Assembly (NCBI RefSeq): GCF_003851045.1
Contig: NZ_BFBX01000001.1
Coordinates: 93,083 to 157,082, forward strand
Direction: 5' to 3'
DNA length: 64,000 nucleotides
Source of the DNA: Paenibacillus sp. 598K
GTDB lineage: Bacteria > Bacillota > Bacilli > Paenibacillales > Paenibacillaceae
Below, piece by piece: positions 25,149 to 34,290 of this stretch (positions within the stretch are counted from its first letter, which is position 1; each line of letters opens with the position of its first letter). The translations under genes and the position numbers were made by a program. The notes under the pieces were generated by a model that was not told where the DNA came from, searched no databases, and worked only from the letters and a program-made list of their open reading frames with translations.

Positions 25149-26480
25149 ATGGCAAAAGCGAAATTAGTAGCAGCGGCATGTCTTACCTTAAGTCTCATCA
25201 CGGCGGGCTGCGGCGGCGCGCCTGGCGACAAAGCCACGACAAACGAGGGGACGCCGTCAGGCGCAGGGGAGTCGCAGATCGAGCTGCGCATGACCTGGTG
25301 GGGCTCGCAAACCCGCCATGAGCTGACGACGCGGGCGCTTGAGCTGTTCGAGTCCAAGCATCCTGGCATCAAGATCAAGGCAGAATATTCGGGCTGGGAC
25401 GGCTACTTCGACAAGCTGTCCACCCAGGTGGCAGGCTCCAATGCCCCCGATCTCATCCAGATGGACTATGCCTTCCTGACCGATTACGCCAAGCGCGGGG
25501 CGCTGCTCGATCTGACGCCGTATACGACCAATGGCGGTCTGGCTACGACGGATATCGATCCGAGCATGATCGCAGCGGGCTCGATCGAGGACAAGCTCTA
25601 TGCAGTTGCGCTAGGCGTCAATGCGCCGGGCGTCGTATATAACTCGACGGTCTTCAAGGAGCTCGGCATCCCCGATCCGGGACCGGACTGGACCTGGGAC
25701 GAATTTAGCGCGATCGCGGCCAAGATCGGTCAGGAGAAAGGCGACGGCTTCGTCGGCATGGCGGATAACTCCGGCGTCTTCAACATCTTCGAGATTATGG
25801 TGCGTCAGCACGGACACGCGATGTTCGAGGATGGCGGACTCGGCGCGACCAAGGAAGAGCTGACCGACTGGTTCACGATGTGGAAGGAGCTGCGTCCCGT
25901 GCAGGGCATCACCTCGCCGGAGGCGACAGCCAGTCTGACCAATGCGCTGGAGACGCGTCCGCTCGCCGTCGGGACGGCAGCGATGGACTTCCTCTGGTCC
26001 AATCAGATCACGGCCTTCAAGAACGGTATGAAAAATCAGGACGACGATATCCGAATTCAGGTTATCCCGCATGGCAAGGATGAGGCGAAAAGCGGGGAGT
26101 ATCTGAAGCCAAGCTTGTTTATCTCCGGTTATGGCAAGACGGAGCATCCGGACGAGGTGGCGATGGTTATCGACTTCCTGGTGAATGACCCCGAAGCGGC
26201 GAAAATCCTCGGCTCGGAGCGGGGCGTGCCGGTCAACGCCAAGATCAGGGAGACGTTGACCGATACGTTGTCGGAGACAGAGAAGATGATCTTCGGCTTC
26301 ATCGACACGGTATCCGCTGACGCGAGCCCCATCGACCCGCCTTATCCGCAAGGCTTCTCGGAGATCGACAAAAGCTTCAAAACGTTAAGCGAGCAAATCG
26401 CCTTCGAGCAAGGCACGATGGAGGCGGCGATCGACGAGTTCATCGCTGGCGCGAACCAGATCCTCGGCAAAACAAAATAA
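25149..26480 (+). CDS. Sugar ABC transporter substrate-binding lipoprotein (family 1)
   Basis: 443 residues. Lipoprotein signal ending in LITAGC (Cys21), then a family-1 extracellular solute-binding fold: WWGSQTRHELTTRALELFE, YSGWDGYFDKLSTQVAG, APDLIQMDYAFLTDYA. Such proteins bind mono- or oligosaccharides. TAGGAGG (25136-25142) favours ATG 25149; ATG 25146 is immediately upstream. It is the first gene of an operon with two permeases and a YesMN-type pair. The ATPase is absent, as usual when a shared MsmX-like subunit is used. A cre site lies upstream. Confidence 0.92.
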   Translation: MAKAKLVAAACLTLSLITAGCGGAPGDKATTNEGTPSGAGESQIELRMTWWGSQTRHELTTRALELFESKHPGIKIKAEYSGWDGYFDKLSTQVAGSNAPDLIQMDYAFLTDYAKRGALLDLTPYTTNGGLATTDIDPSMIAAGSIEDKLYAVALGVNAPGVVYNSTVFKELGIPDPGPDWTWDEFSAIAAKIGQEKGDGFVGMADNSGVFNIFEIMVRQHGHAMFEDGGLGATKEELTDWFTMWKELRPVQGITSPEATASLTNALETRPLAVGTAAMDFLWSNQITAFKNGMKNQDDDIRIQVIPHGKDEAKSGEYLKPSLFISGYGKTEHPDEVAMVIDFLVNDPEAAKILGSERGVPVNAKIRETLTDTLSETEKMIFGFIDTVSADASPIDPPYPQGFSEIDKSFKTLSEQIAFEQGTMEAAIDEFIAGANQILGKTK

Positions 26481-26520
26481 TTAATGACATTAAATAAAAA
26501 TAATTAATGTCATTAATTAT
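26477..26520. repeat. 17-bp perfect inverted repeat between binding-protein and permease genes
   Basis: Arms 26477-26493 and 26504-26520 are exact reverse complements, 10 bp apart, AT-rich, overlapping the stop of the binding-protein gene. Each arm contains the palindrome TTAATG-A-CATTAA. It could be an mRNA hairpin that sets the ratio of binding protein to permeases, or a double operator. The 16-mer at 26481-26496 recurs at 34268-34283. Confidence 0.75.
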
Positions 26521-26646
26521 CTTCTGATGATCGCAACTGAACGACGCGCGGCCGCATGATCGCATCAAGCAGCACTGTTGTGGCGTTGCGGTGCTGCGGC
26601 TCCGCAGCGCTCGGTGCGGCCGCACCCGAAAGGAGAATACACATCT

Positions 26647-27600
26647 ATGGATCACTCGCAACCTGTAGCCGCAGTATCCCCCAGCCTCGCCAAGAGACGA
26701 GCCCGCATCCGCGCGAACCGCCAGCAGGGCTGGGCAGCCTTGCTGTTCCTCAGTCCATGGCTGATCGGCTTGGTGCTGCTAACGCTCGGCCCGATGGCGG
26801 CCTCGCTCTATCTGTCGCTGACCGATTACAGCGTCCTTGAGGCGCCCCGCTGGCTAGGGCTGGCCAACTATACAGAGCTGTTCGTCGATGACAAGCTGTT
26901 CCTGAAGTCTCTGCAGGTGACCTTCACCTATGTCTTCGTCTCGGTGCCGCTGAAGCTGGTCTTCGCGCTCGCGGTGGCGCTGTTGCTCAACAAGGGGATG
27001 CGCGGTCTCGGCATCTACCGCACGGTCTATTACATCCCGTCGCTGCTCGGCGGCAGCATCGCCATCGCGATGCTGTGGCGCAAGATGCTCGGCGGCGACG
27101 GCTTGGTGAATCAGGTGCTGCTCAAGCTGGGCATCCATGCTCCCGACTGGGTAGCCAATCCGAAGTATGCGATCTATTCGATCGTCATGCTGTCGGTCTG
27201 GCAATTCGGCTCCTCGATGATCATCTTCCTGTCGGGGCTCAAGCAGATCTCCGGCGACTATTATGAAGCTTCGTCGGTGGATGGCGCGGGCAAGATTCGC
27301 CAGTTCGTCAGCATCACGCTGCCGATCCTGACGCCGGTCATTTTCTTCAACCTGGTCATGCAGGTCATCACCTCGTTCCAGTCGTTTACGCAAGCGTTCG
27401 TCATCAGCAACGGTACCGGCGGACCGCTCAACTCGACGCTCATGTATTCGCTCTATCTGTACAAGAAGGGCTTTGCCTTCTTCCAGATGGGCTATGCCTC
27501 GGCGATGGCATGGGTGCTGCTGGCGCTGATCGGCTTGTTTACATTCCTCGTGTTTCGTTCCAGCCGGGCATGGGTGCATTATGAGGATGGGGGGAGATAG
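26647..27600 (+). CDS. Sugar ABC transporter permease (UgpA/MalF type)
   Basis: 317 residues with six membrane segments starting near residue 32 (AALLFLSPWLIGLVLLTLGP). The ATPase-docking EAA loop reads EASSVDGAGKIRQFVSITLP. AAGGAGA at 26630 selects ATG 26647; the frame is open further upstream but without a site. It works with the next permease and the upstream binding protein. Confidence 0.92.
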   Translation: MDHSQPVAAVSPSLAKRRARIRANRQQGWAALLFLSPWLIGLVLLTLGPMAASLYLSLTDYSVLEAPRWLGLANYTELFVDDKLFLKSLQVTFTYVFVSVPLKLVFALAVALLLNKGMRGLGIYRTVYYIPSLLGGSIAIAMLWRKMLGGDGLVNQVLLKLGIHAPDWVANPKYAIYSIVMLSVWQFGSSMIIFLSGLKQISGDYYEASSVDGAGKIRQFVSITLPILTPVIFFNLVMQVITSFQSFTQAFVISNGTGGPLNSTLMYSLYLYKKGFAFFQMGYASAMAWVLLALIGLFTFLVFRSSRAWVHYEDGGR

Positions 27601-27602
27601 AG

Positions 27603-28445
27603 ATGACGGATTCGCTGCGCGGGACGATCTGGCTGAAGCATGCGGTCACGATCGGCATCGCCTTCATCATGCTATACCCGGTGCTGTGGATGGTGGGCAG
27701 CTCTTTTAAGCCGGGCTATATGATCTTCTCGGAGATCGGGCTATGGCCGGGCCAGTGGGTATGGAGCAACTACAGCTCGGGCTGGACAGGCATCCAGGGC
27801 CAACCGTTTCCGCTGTTCTTGGGCAACTCGCTGCTCGTCTCCGCCGGAGCGGTGCTGGGCAATGTCATCTCCTGCTCGATGGCCGCTTACGCGTTTGCCC
27901 GGCTGCGCTTCCGCTTCAAGGCGGTCGCCTTTGCCTTGATGCTCGTGACGATCATGCTGCCGCATCACGTGACGCTGATCCCGCAATATATCCTCTTCAA
28001 TCAGCTCAACTGGATCAACTCGTTCCTGCCGCTGATCGCGCCGAAATGGCTGGCGACAGACGCCTTCTTCATCTTCCTCATCGTCCAGTTCATCCGCGGC
28101 TTGCCGCGCGAGCTCGACGAGGCGGCGACGATCGACGGCTGCGGTCCGGTCCAGATCTACTGGCGGATCATCATCCCGCTGTCGGTGCCGGCGCTCATCA
28201 CGACGACGATCTTCACCTTCCTGTGGACGTGGGACGACTTTTTCAGCCAGCTCATCTATCTGAGCGATGTCGCCAAGTTCACAGTGCCGCTCGGCCTGCG
28301 GCTGTTCCTCGACTCCAGCTCCCAGTCGGACTGGGGACCGATGTTCGCGATGTCGGTGCTGTCGCTTGTCCCTTGCTTCATCATCTTCATCGTCTGCCAG
28401 AAGTACTTCGTCGAAGGGATTGCCACATCCGGCCTAAAAGGGTAA
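27603..28445 (+). CDS. Sugar ABC transporter permease (UgpE/MalG type)
   Basis: 280 residues, six membrane segments, with the EAA loop EAATIDGCGPVQIYWRIIIP and the family's C-terminal YFVEGIATSGLKG. It starts 2 bp after the first permease stop with GGGGGGAG upstream, so translation is coupled. Partner of the preceding permease. Confidence 0.93.
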   Translation: MTDSLRGTIWLKHAVTIGIAFIMLYPVLWMVGSSFKPGYMIFSEIGLWPGQWVWSNYSSGWTGIQGQPFPLFLGNSLLVSAGAVLGNVISCSMAAYAFARLRFRFKAVAFALMLVTIMLPHHVTLIPQYILFNQLNWINSFLPLIAPKWLATDAFFIFLIVQFIRGLPRELDEAATIDGCGPVQIYWRIIIPLSVPALITTTIFTFLWTWDDFFSQLIYLSDVAKFTVPLGLRLFLDSSSQSDWGPMFAMSVLSLVPCFIIFIVCQKYFVEGIATSGLKG

Positions 28446-28480
28446 GCTCAGGCTAAATCCACGTGCGAGGGTGTTGACGG

Positions 28481-30289
28481 ATGAAGCGAATATACCAGTG
28501 GTACCAGAGACGAAGGAGCGGGCGGCGGCGGAAGCTGGCGACGCTGATGATTGCCTGCTTCTTCACGTTGAATCTGCTGTTCCTGCTGGCGATCAGCTTG
28601 CTGGCCTACCGATCCTTCTCCGAGGTGACCTTCACGGAGATTAGTCGGGCGCGACTGGCTTTGCTCGACGAGAGCTCGGGCCGCGGCTTCGACTTTATGA
28701 CCAATATGACACGGACGGCGTACTCGGTCATCAGCAACAAGGAAGTAAAGGAGCGGCTCGAGGAGAGTCCGGCGTCGGATTACGACACGCTGGTCAGACG
28801 CCGCGAGATCTCCGAGTTGCTCCATCATACGCTGGTCGTGAATAACGAGATCAGCTCGATCGAGATCTATAGCGATCTGTTCAATCGATTGCCGTACAGC
28901 GGCACCGATCTCGTCTACCCGACAGCAACGATCGCCAGCGAGCGCTGGTTCGCCCGTCTGCGACAAGCCGACGCCGTCTGGATCTCGGAGCTGGAGAGCG
29001 CCTCGTCCGACGCCTTAATCGGCTACGCCCAGCATATGTTCGACAGTCAGGGACGGACGGTCGGCTATCTGGTCGTCCGGATGTCGCAGCAGGCTGTGCT
29101 CAGCCACTTCGCCGACCTCCCGATGGCGATGGATGGACAGGTGATGATCGTCGACTCGGCGGGCCGTATCGTAGCTGCGGTCCATGCCGACTCCAGCGCG
29201 TCCGAGGACCGGCCGGATCTAGGCTGGCTGCGCGAGCATGCTGCGGGGTCCAGCGGCTATGAGAGGATGAGAATCGATGGCCAGTCGACGCTGGCGCTCT
29301 ACTCCAGGCCCAGCTCTGTACAATGGCGGCTCGTCCAGCTCATCCCGACGCGCGTCTTGCTCGCCTCGACCGATAAGGCGGGCTGGATGGTGCTTGGACT
29401 CGGTGCGCTCATCCTGCTCCTGTCGGTGCTGCTCACTTATCTGTTCGTCTCGGCGATGATCCGGCCGCTGCGGCGGCTGATGATGGAGATGCGGCGGCTC
29501 GAGCGCGGCGACTTTGGCGCGCGTGCAGCAAGCGGCTTCACAGAGGAATATGAGCAGCTCTCCTATAGCTTCAACCATATGGTCAGCCAGCTTCGGACGT
29601 CGATCGAGGAGACGGAGCGGGAGAGCAAGGCGAGGCGCGACGCCCAGACCAGTCTGCTCGAGGCGCAGATCAAGCCGCACTTCCTGTACAACACGCTGGA
29701 TATGATCCACTGGCGGGCGATGGACTATCAGGCCAAGGACATCAGCTATATGATCACCCAGCTCGGGAAGCTGCTGCGGATCGGTCTGAGCGGCGGCAAG
29801 ATCTTCATCCGGCTGCGCGACGAGCTGGAGCATGCGCGCTGTTATGTACGGATCCAGCAAGAGCGCCTGCCATTCTCTATCGTCTACAACGAGCAGATCG
29901 CTCCGCAACTGGGCGGCTGTTATATCCCCAAGATCATCCTTCAGCCGCTCATCGAAAATGCCGTCCTCTACGCCAAGCCGCAGCAGCCGGAAGCTGCGCT
30001 CGTCATCGAGCTGACGGCGCGGCTGCAACAGAGCCGCCCCGGTCAGCCTCCCGCTATCGTGCTGGAGCTGTGCGACAATGGGCAAGGGCTGCCGGAGGGA
30101 TGGGATATGGAGCAGGCGCAGGGCATCGGCATCCGCAACGTGCATCAGCGGATCGCGCTGTATTGCGGCGCTTACTACGGATTGCAATTGACCAATCGCG
30201 CGTCAGGCGGCGTACTCGCCACCTATCGGCTGCCGGTCATCGAGACCGAGGAGCAGCTGCAGCAATGGCTGGAGGTGAATAATCGATGA
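28481..30289 (+). CDS. Sensor histidine kinase, YesM-like
   Basis: 602 residues. TM1 (about 20-45), an extracellular dCache-like sensor (46-300), TM2 (303-325), a HAMP segment, then the His_kinase domain with phospho-acceptor in PHFLYNTLDMIHW (H400) and the ATP-binding motif in NGQGLPEGW. This LytS/YesM group senses extracellular sugars or binding-protein complexes and phosphorylates a YesN-type regulator, encoded next with an ATGA overlap. The gene lies 35 bp after the permeases, so it probably controls this importer. Confidence 0.92.
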   Translation: MKRIYQWYQRRRSGRRRKLATLMIACFFTLNLLFLLAISLLAYRSFSEVTFTEISRARLALLDESSGRGFDFMTNMTRTAYSVISNKEVKERLEESPASDYDTLVRRREISELLHHTLVVNNEISSIEIYSDLFNRLPYSGTDLVYPTATIASERWFARLRQADAVWISELESASSDALIGYAQHMFDSQGRTVGYLVVRMSQQAVLSHFADLPMAMDGQVMIVDSAGRIVAAVHADSSASEDRPDLGWLREHAAGSSGYERMRIDGQSTLALYSRPSSVQWRLVQLIPTRVLLASTDKAGWMVLGLGALILLLSVLLTYLFVSAMIRPLRRLMMEMRRLERGDFGARAASGFTEEYEQLSYSFNHMVSQLRTSIEETERESKARRDAQTSLLEAQIKPHFLYNTLDMIHWRAMDYQAKDISYMITQLGKLLRIGLSGGKIFIRLRDELEHARCYVRIQQERLPFSIVYNEQIAPQLGGCYIPKIILQPLIENAVLYAKPQQPEAALVIELTARLQQSRPGQPPAIVLELCDNGQGLPEGWDMEQAQGIGIRNVHQRIALYCGAYYGLQLTNRASGGVLATYRLPVIETEEQLQQWLEVNNR

Positions 30290-31971
30290 GAACCGTCATG
30301 CTGGTCGACGACGAATCTCATATCGTCGATGCGCTCAGCCGTCATGTCGGCTGGGAGCGCTTGCAGCTGCGCGTCGTCTGTACAGCTGCGGACGGCGAGG
30401 AGGCGTATCGGCAGTTCCTGGCTGTGCGGCCGGAGCTGATCATCACCGATGTCAATATGCCGGGGATGAACGGACTGGAGCTGGCGGAGGCGCTGCGCGC
30501 CGAGGACGCCGAGCTGCCGATCGTCATCCTGAGCGGCTTTGACGAGTTCGAGCATGCGCGGCAGGCGATGCGGTTCGGCGTGCATCACTTCCTGCTGAAG
30601 CCTGCCAGCGTCATCGAGATCGAAGCCGTGCTGGAGGAGATCGTCCAGGAGTTGGACACAGCAGAGGAGAAGCGACGGCTCGAGGAACGCTATCGTCACG
30701 AGTTGGACCGGATGCTGCCTTACCTGCGGGAGAAGTTCCTGTACGACCTGCTGACGACCCGCTACCAGAGCCATGAGCTGGATGAGGAGCGGCTCGCCTT
30801 CCTCGGTATCCGGATGCCGAGACAGGCAATAGCAGTCAGTCTGCGGATCACCCGTCCGGCGCTGCTCGTCCGCCTCGGCGAGCGGGACTGGCAACTGCTG
30901 AGGTTCGGAGCAGACAACATGCTGCGCGAGCTGCTGCAAGAGATGACGACGGGGACGTCGGTGCAGGGCGATCTTGTGAATGACTCGGATAATCTGTTCG
31001 TTCTGCTGCTGATGGACACAGAGGATACAGAGGATACAAAGGATACAGGCCAGGCTGGGGAGATAGAGACGGCAGATCAGGAGGATGAGGCGGAACGGCT
31101 AGCCGAGCTCGCCGAGCGGCTCGCGCTGAGCGCTACGGAGAAGATCGCAGCGCTGCTGAAGATCGAGGCGGTGGCCGGGATCGGCGCTAGCCGCAGCAGC
31201 CTGCACGAGCTCATCGACTCGTACCTGGAAAGCCGCTCGGCGCTGGAGGCAGCAGAGTTTCTGGGGGCAAGCCGCGTCCATCCGTATACGGAGTGGGCCA
31301 AGCTCGACACTGACTTCGATCGGTACGGCTCGCTGTTGAAGCGGTGGAGCGAGACCGTCGCGGCCCGCGAGCCGGAGAAGGTGCGAGAGCTATGGCGCGA
31401 GCTGCATGAGCGATTGCGCGGCGAGTCCGGCGGCTCGATGGTCGACGTCCAGACGATCTGCGTCAGCCTGTTCAGCTCGCTCATGCTCAGTTGGAATGAT
31501 GCTTTCCCGCAGCAGGAGCCGCCTTGCTCGATGAGCCGCTTCCTGCAGGAGATTCAGCAGCAGTTTAGCCTCGAACGGCTGACCGGCTGGCTGGACGGGC
31601 TGATCTGCGGCTGGCTGGAGCAGATGACGCAGGAGCTGTCGGGCCGTCGCGGCAACCGGCTGGTCGATTGCGTGGAGCGTTATGTCGAGGAGCACTACAG
31701 CCGCGAGATCAGCTTTGCCGCGATCGCCGCCGAGCTGTTCGTTCACCCGAAGTACTTGAGCCAGTTATTCAAGCGGGTGACTGGGCAGAATTTCGTCCAA
31801 TATCTGAACAACTACCGCGTCCGCAAGGCGATCCACTATCTCCAGTCCGGTCAGCACATGATCTACGAGGTTAGCGAGATGGTCGGCTTCAACAACCCGA
31901 CCTACTTCAGCCAGGTGTTCAAGATGATTACCGGCAAGAGCCCGTCAGAGTATGTGAGGGGAAGCGTGTAG
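30286..31971 (+). CDS. Response regulator with AraC HTH, YesN-like
   Basis: 561 residues. Receiver domain (1-125) with D8/D9 and phospho-acceptor D55 in ITDVNMPGMNG; a long variable middle region; C-terminal AraC HTH pair (about 460-558: IAAELFVHPKYLSQLFKRV, VSEMVGFNNPTYFSQVFKMI, KSPSEY). It overlaps the kinase gene by ATGA. The middle holds an acidic EDTEDTKDT stretch from a 9-bp tandem repeat (about 31018-31049), a region likely to vary in length. The likely target is the cre-preceded importer operon. Confidence 0.92.
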   Translation: MRTVMLVDDESHIVDALSRHVGWERLQLRVVCTAADGEEAYRQFLAVRPELIITDVNMPGMNGLELAEALRAEDAELPIVILSGFDEFEHARQAMRFGVHHFLLKPASVIEIEAVLEEIVQELDTAEEKRRLEERYRHELDRMLPYLREKFLYDLLTTRYQSHELDEERLAFLGIRMPRQAIAVSLRITRPALLVRLGERDWQLLRFGADNMLRELLQEMTTGTSVQGDLVNDSDNLFVLLLMDTEDTEDTKDTGQAGEIETADQEDEAERLAELAERLALSATEKIAALLKIEAVAGIGASRSSLHELIDSYLESRSALEAAEFLGASRVHPYTEWAKLDTDFDRYGSLLKRWSETVAAREPEKVRELWRELHERLRGESGGSMVDVQTICVSLFSSLMLSWNDAFPQQEPPCSMSRFLQEIQQQFSLERLTGWLDGLICGWLEQMTQELSGRRGNRLVDCVERYVEEHYSREISFAAIAAELFVHPKYLSQLFKRVTGQNFVQYLNNYRVRKAIHYLQSGQHMIYEVSEMVGFNNPTYFSQVFKMITGKSPSEYVRGSV

Positions 31972-32053
31972 GAGGGAGCGGTGGATCTGACTCCTGGTGC
32001 CGCTTTCCTGTATGTTAGTTGCATCTACCCCAAAATTTACCTAAAAAATTAAA

Positions 32054-32081
32054 GTACCCGTTGATTCCGATCAACGGGTAC
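32054..32081 (-). terminator. Terminator of the STAS-like gene
   Basis: Perfect 12-bp stem (GTACCCGTTGAT with ATCAACGGGTAC) and 4-nt loop, 8 bp past the minus-strand stop. On the minus strand it is followed by TTTAATTTTTT. Confidence 0.85.
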
Positions 32082-32089
32082 AGTTCATC

Positions 32090-32470
32090 TTATTCGCTTG
32101 AATATCCATTCAACCACGCTATAGCCTCATCATGCGCCTCAAAAAACCTCACCGATTCTTTCGTGTTGGACTGCTGCAAGTGCGTGAGAATTTCCCCTGC
32201 TTCCATAACAAAAGCAATGGCTGCGCTGTGGCTCAATAACGTCTCATTGAAAAACTTGTCTTTCCATTCCTTTTGAACGGAAAAATGGTCGGGCGTGTAG
32301 CCCTGGCGATCGACCAGCAATTTGTATGACCGTCCCTCGGCGATGAAGGACTGGCAAGCGGCTTCAAACCCTTGAAACCATGCAGCGACATCAGCAATAG
32401 TGATGCGCCCTGTAAGCTGGGTAACGATGACACCGCCAGTGCAGGTTGTGCTGATATGAGCTGTATTCAA
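32090..32470 (-). CDS. STAS/SpoIIAA-like hypothetical protein
   Basis: 126 residues, soluble. The alternating beta-alpha pattern (VIVTQLTGRITIADVAAWF, YKLLVDRQGY, AAIAFVMEAGEI) and the C-terminal RFFEAHDEAIAWLNG resemble the SpoIIAA-like/STAS fold seen in small regulatory proteins. Family assignment is tentative and no function is claimed. It is a single gene with its own terminator, in AT-richer DNA than the neighbours. Confidence 0.6.
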   Translation of the reverse strand: MNTAHISTTCTGGVIVTQLTGRITIADVAAWFQGFEAACQSFIAEGRSYKLLVDRQGYTPDHFSVQKEWKDKFFNETLLSHSAAIAFVMEAGEILTHLQQSNTKESVRFFEAHDEAIAWLNGYSSE

Positions 32471-32562
32471 TAGGTATTCATCTCTCCCTTATCCTCTAGT
32501 ATGCGCGAAAACGGTCATGTAGGCAACCTGTAGGCAGCTTGAGGACAATGTACAGGGATAGG

Positions 32563-33273
32563 CTAGATCGCACCCAGCCCGGCAGCGACCATCATCGCGG
32601 AGAAGACGATCTCCAGGATGCCCGTCTGCTTGACCGTCAGCCCCAATCTTGGCGCGATGGCGGCGCGGGCCAGCAAGACGCACAGGAAGGGAAGGACTGC
32701 GAACGGCAACAACAACCCCCAGACGACAAAGCCGACATGGTACAGGATGGAGGCGCGGTAGTAGACAGGGTTGTTTTTCTCCCTGATGATCGTCTTGACA
32801 TAGAGAGCGGTTCCGATAAAGTAGAGCAGCGCCAGAGCGAATAACAACCCTGCCAGCCGCCATGAATCGCCGTCCCCAACATACACCACAGGGAACACGA
32901 TGAGGCAAAACGAGACGATGGCGGCGATGTCATTGATGAGCGCTCGCTCCCGACGCTTCCTCGCATAGTACGCGTTGACTCCGAAGAGTGGCAGGAAGAG
33001 CAAGGCGAACCAGAGCAGCCCGGGCTTGGCGATGATCATCGCAGCGGCGCATGGGACGAGCAGCGCGGCGTAGACGAGCACCGGCTTGCGATAACGCTCT
33101 GCCCGCCTCGTCTTCACCCATTGCAGCAGCGGGAAGCTGAACAAATAGACGAGCAGCCAGCAGACGAACAGCAGCAGATGCAACCACGTAATCTTCGTGA
33201 CCATCAGTCCATAGACAAATGGCAGCGCCAGCATCGACCAGGCGCCGTGTTGATTCGGGATATAATATTTCAT
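32563..33273 (-). CDS. YwiC-like membrane protein
   Basis: 236 residues with about seven membrane segments. The conserved opening YYIPNQHGAWSML is the hallmark of the YwiC-like family (in B. subtilis next to the fnr/nar genes; function unknown). GGAGGGG lies upstream of ATG 33273. No respiratory genes are adjacent here. Confidence 0.85.
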   Translation of the reverse strand: MKYYIPNQHGAWSMLALPFVYGLMVTKITWLHLLLFVCWLLVYLFSFPLLQWVKTRRAERYRKPVLVYAALLVPCAAAMIIAKPGLLWFALLFLPLFGVNAYYARKRRERALINDIAAIVSFCLIVFPVVYVGDGDSWRLAGLLFALALLYFIGTALYVKTIIREKNNPVYYRASILYHVGFVVWGLLLPFAVLPFLCVLLARAAIAPRLGLTVKQTGILEIVFSAMMVAAGLGAI

Positions 33274-33552
33274 GGTAGAACCCCTCCACGCAGTAACGAG
33301 AATGACTTCAAATGTTCGTACCCTTTTAGCCCTAGTCCTTCAATAAGATCCTATCCATTGTAAGGCCAAATCTGGATCTGAAACGTGATTGAGGACACAG
33401 CATGGCGCGCCTATTCCGAAATGGATAGCAAATCCAGATTTTTGAAACGAAAGCTTGGTTCGCCTCGTTAATTACGAGTGTGGAGCGTATGCATGCCGGT
33501 TTTAAAGCCGGCAATGCGTCCTTCGATACTTTTACATAAGCGAGGTTATGAG
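33274..33552. other. Intergenic region with several dyads
   Basis: No gene found. Dyads: CTATCCATT (33351-33359) with AATGGATAG (33420-33428); AAATCTGGAT (33368-33377) with ATCCAGATTT (33432-33441), interleaved with the first pair; CTCGT-taatt-ACGAG (33464-33478); and GCATGCCGG with CCGGCAATGC around an 8-nt loop (about 33489-33516). This could be a structured leader or a decayed repeat. Confidence 0.4.
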
Positions 33553-34173
33553 ATGAATCAAGCGTTTAAAACTTATATTACTGTGGAGCTTACGGGTATC
33601 CTGGAAACCGATATAGCTGCGGTTTTCCGTGCGCATGGCGACGAGGAGACGCTGGATCATGTCCTCAAGGTGGCGTCTGAAGCAAAGCGGATCGCCGGTC
33701 GGTTCGGCGTCGATGCGCGTCAAGCCGAGATCGCGGCGCTGCTGCATGATATTAGCAATGTGATCCCTGTGGGCGAGATGCTGACAGTCGCTGCGCAATT
33801 GTCCGTCGAGGTCGCTCCGGAGGAGCGCCTTTATCCTCGTATTATCCATCAGAAGCTGTCGCGGACGATGGCGGCCTGCGCCTTTGGCATTACAGACCGA
33901 GACATCCTCTCGGCAATCGAGTGCCACACGACATTGAAGCCTGGCGCTTCGCAGCTTGACAAGGTACTCTTCATCGCGGACAAGATCTCCTGGGACTTGC
34001 CCGGGGAGCATCCCGAACTGGCGGCGATCCGAGCCAAGGTGGAGGAGGGGCAGCTCGACGAGGCTGTGCTGCTTTATCTCGATCATGTATGGTCGCAGCG
34101 CGACCAGTTGAAGCTGGTCCATGAATGGCTGATCCAGGCAAGAGCGGAGATGAGGGAATCCATACTTCATTAA
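33553..34173 (+). CDS. HD-domain hydrolase, YqeK-like
   Basis: 206 residues. The HD motif is in IAALLHDISN, with an upstream His in DHVLKVASEAKRIAGRFGV, then ECHTTLKPGASQLDKVLFIADKISWDLPGEHPE (family landmarks at about residues 122-155). YqeK proteins are metal-dependent phosphohydrolases that cleave Ap4A symmetrically. This copy is not next to nadD or rsfS, so it may be a second, divergent paralogue. GCGAGG precedes ATG 33553; an in-frame upstream start at 33478 runs through hairpins and was rejected. Confidence 0.78.
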   Translation: MNQAFKTYITVELTGILETDIAAVFRAHGDEETLDHVLKVASEAKRIAGRFGVDARQAEIAALLHDISNVIPVGEMLTVAAQLSVEVAPEERLYPRIIHQKLSRTMAACAFGITDRDILSAIECHTTLKPGASQLDKVLFIADKISWDLPGEHPELAAIRAKVEEGQLDEAVLLYLDHVWSQRDQLKLVHEWLIQARAEMRESILH

Positions 34174-34267
34174 TATCATTAACTACCTCGGGTTGTATGG
34201 GGCTGCACGGTATAATTGCGGGAGGAGAAGGTCGCCCGGCCCGTGTTGACTGATAGGACATTAAATA

Positions 34268-34283
34268 TTAATGACATTAAATA
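34268..34283. repeat. Second copy of the 16-bp palindromic repeat
   Basis: TTAATGACATTAAATA, identical to 26481-26496. It lies about 8 bp before the point where GNAT homology begins. Confidence 0.6.
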
Positions 34284-34290
34284 TATAGAG

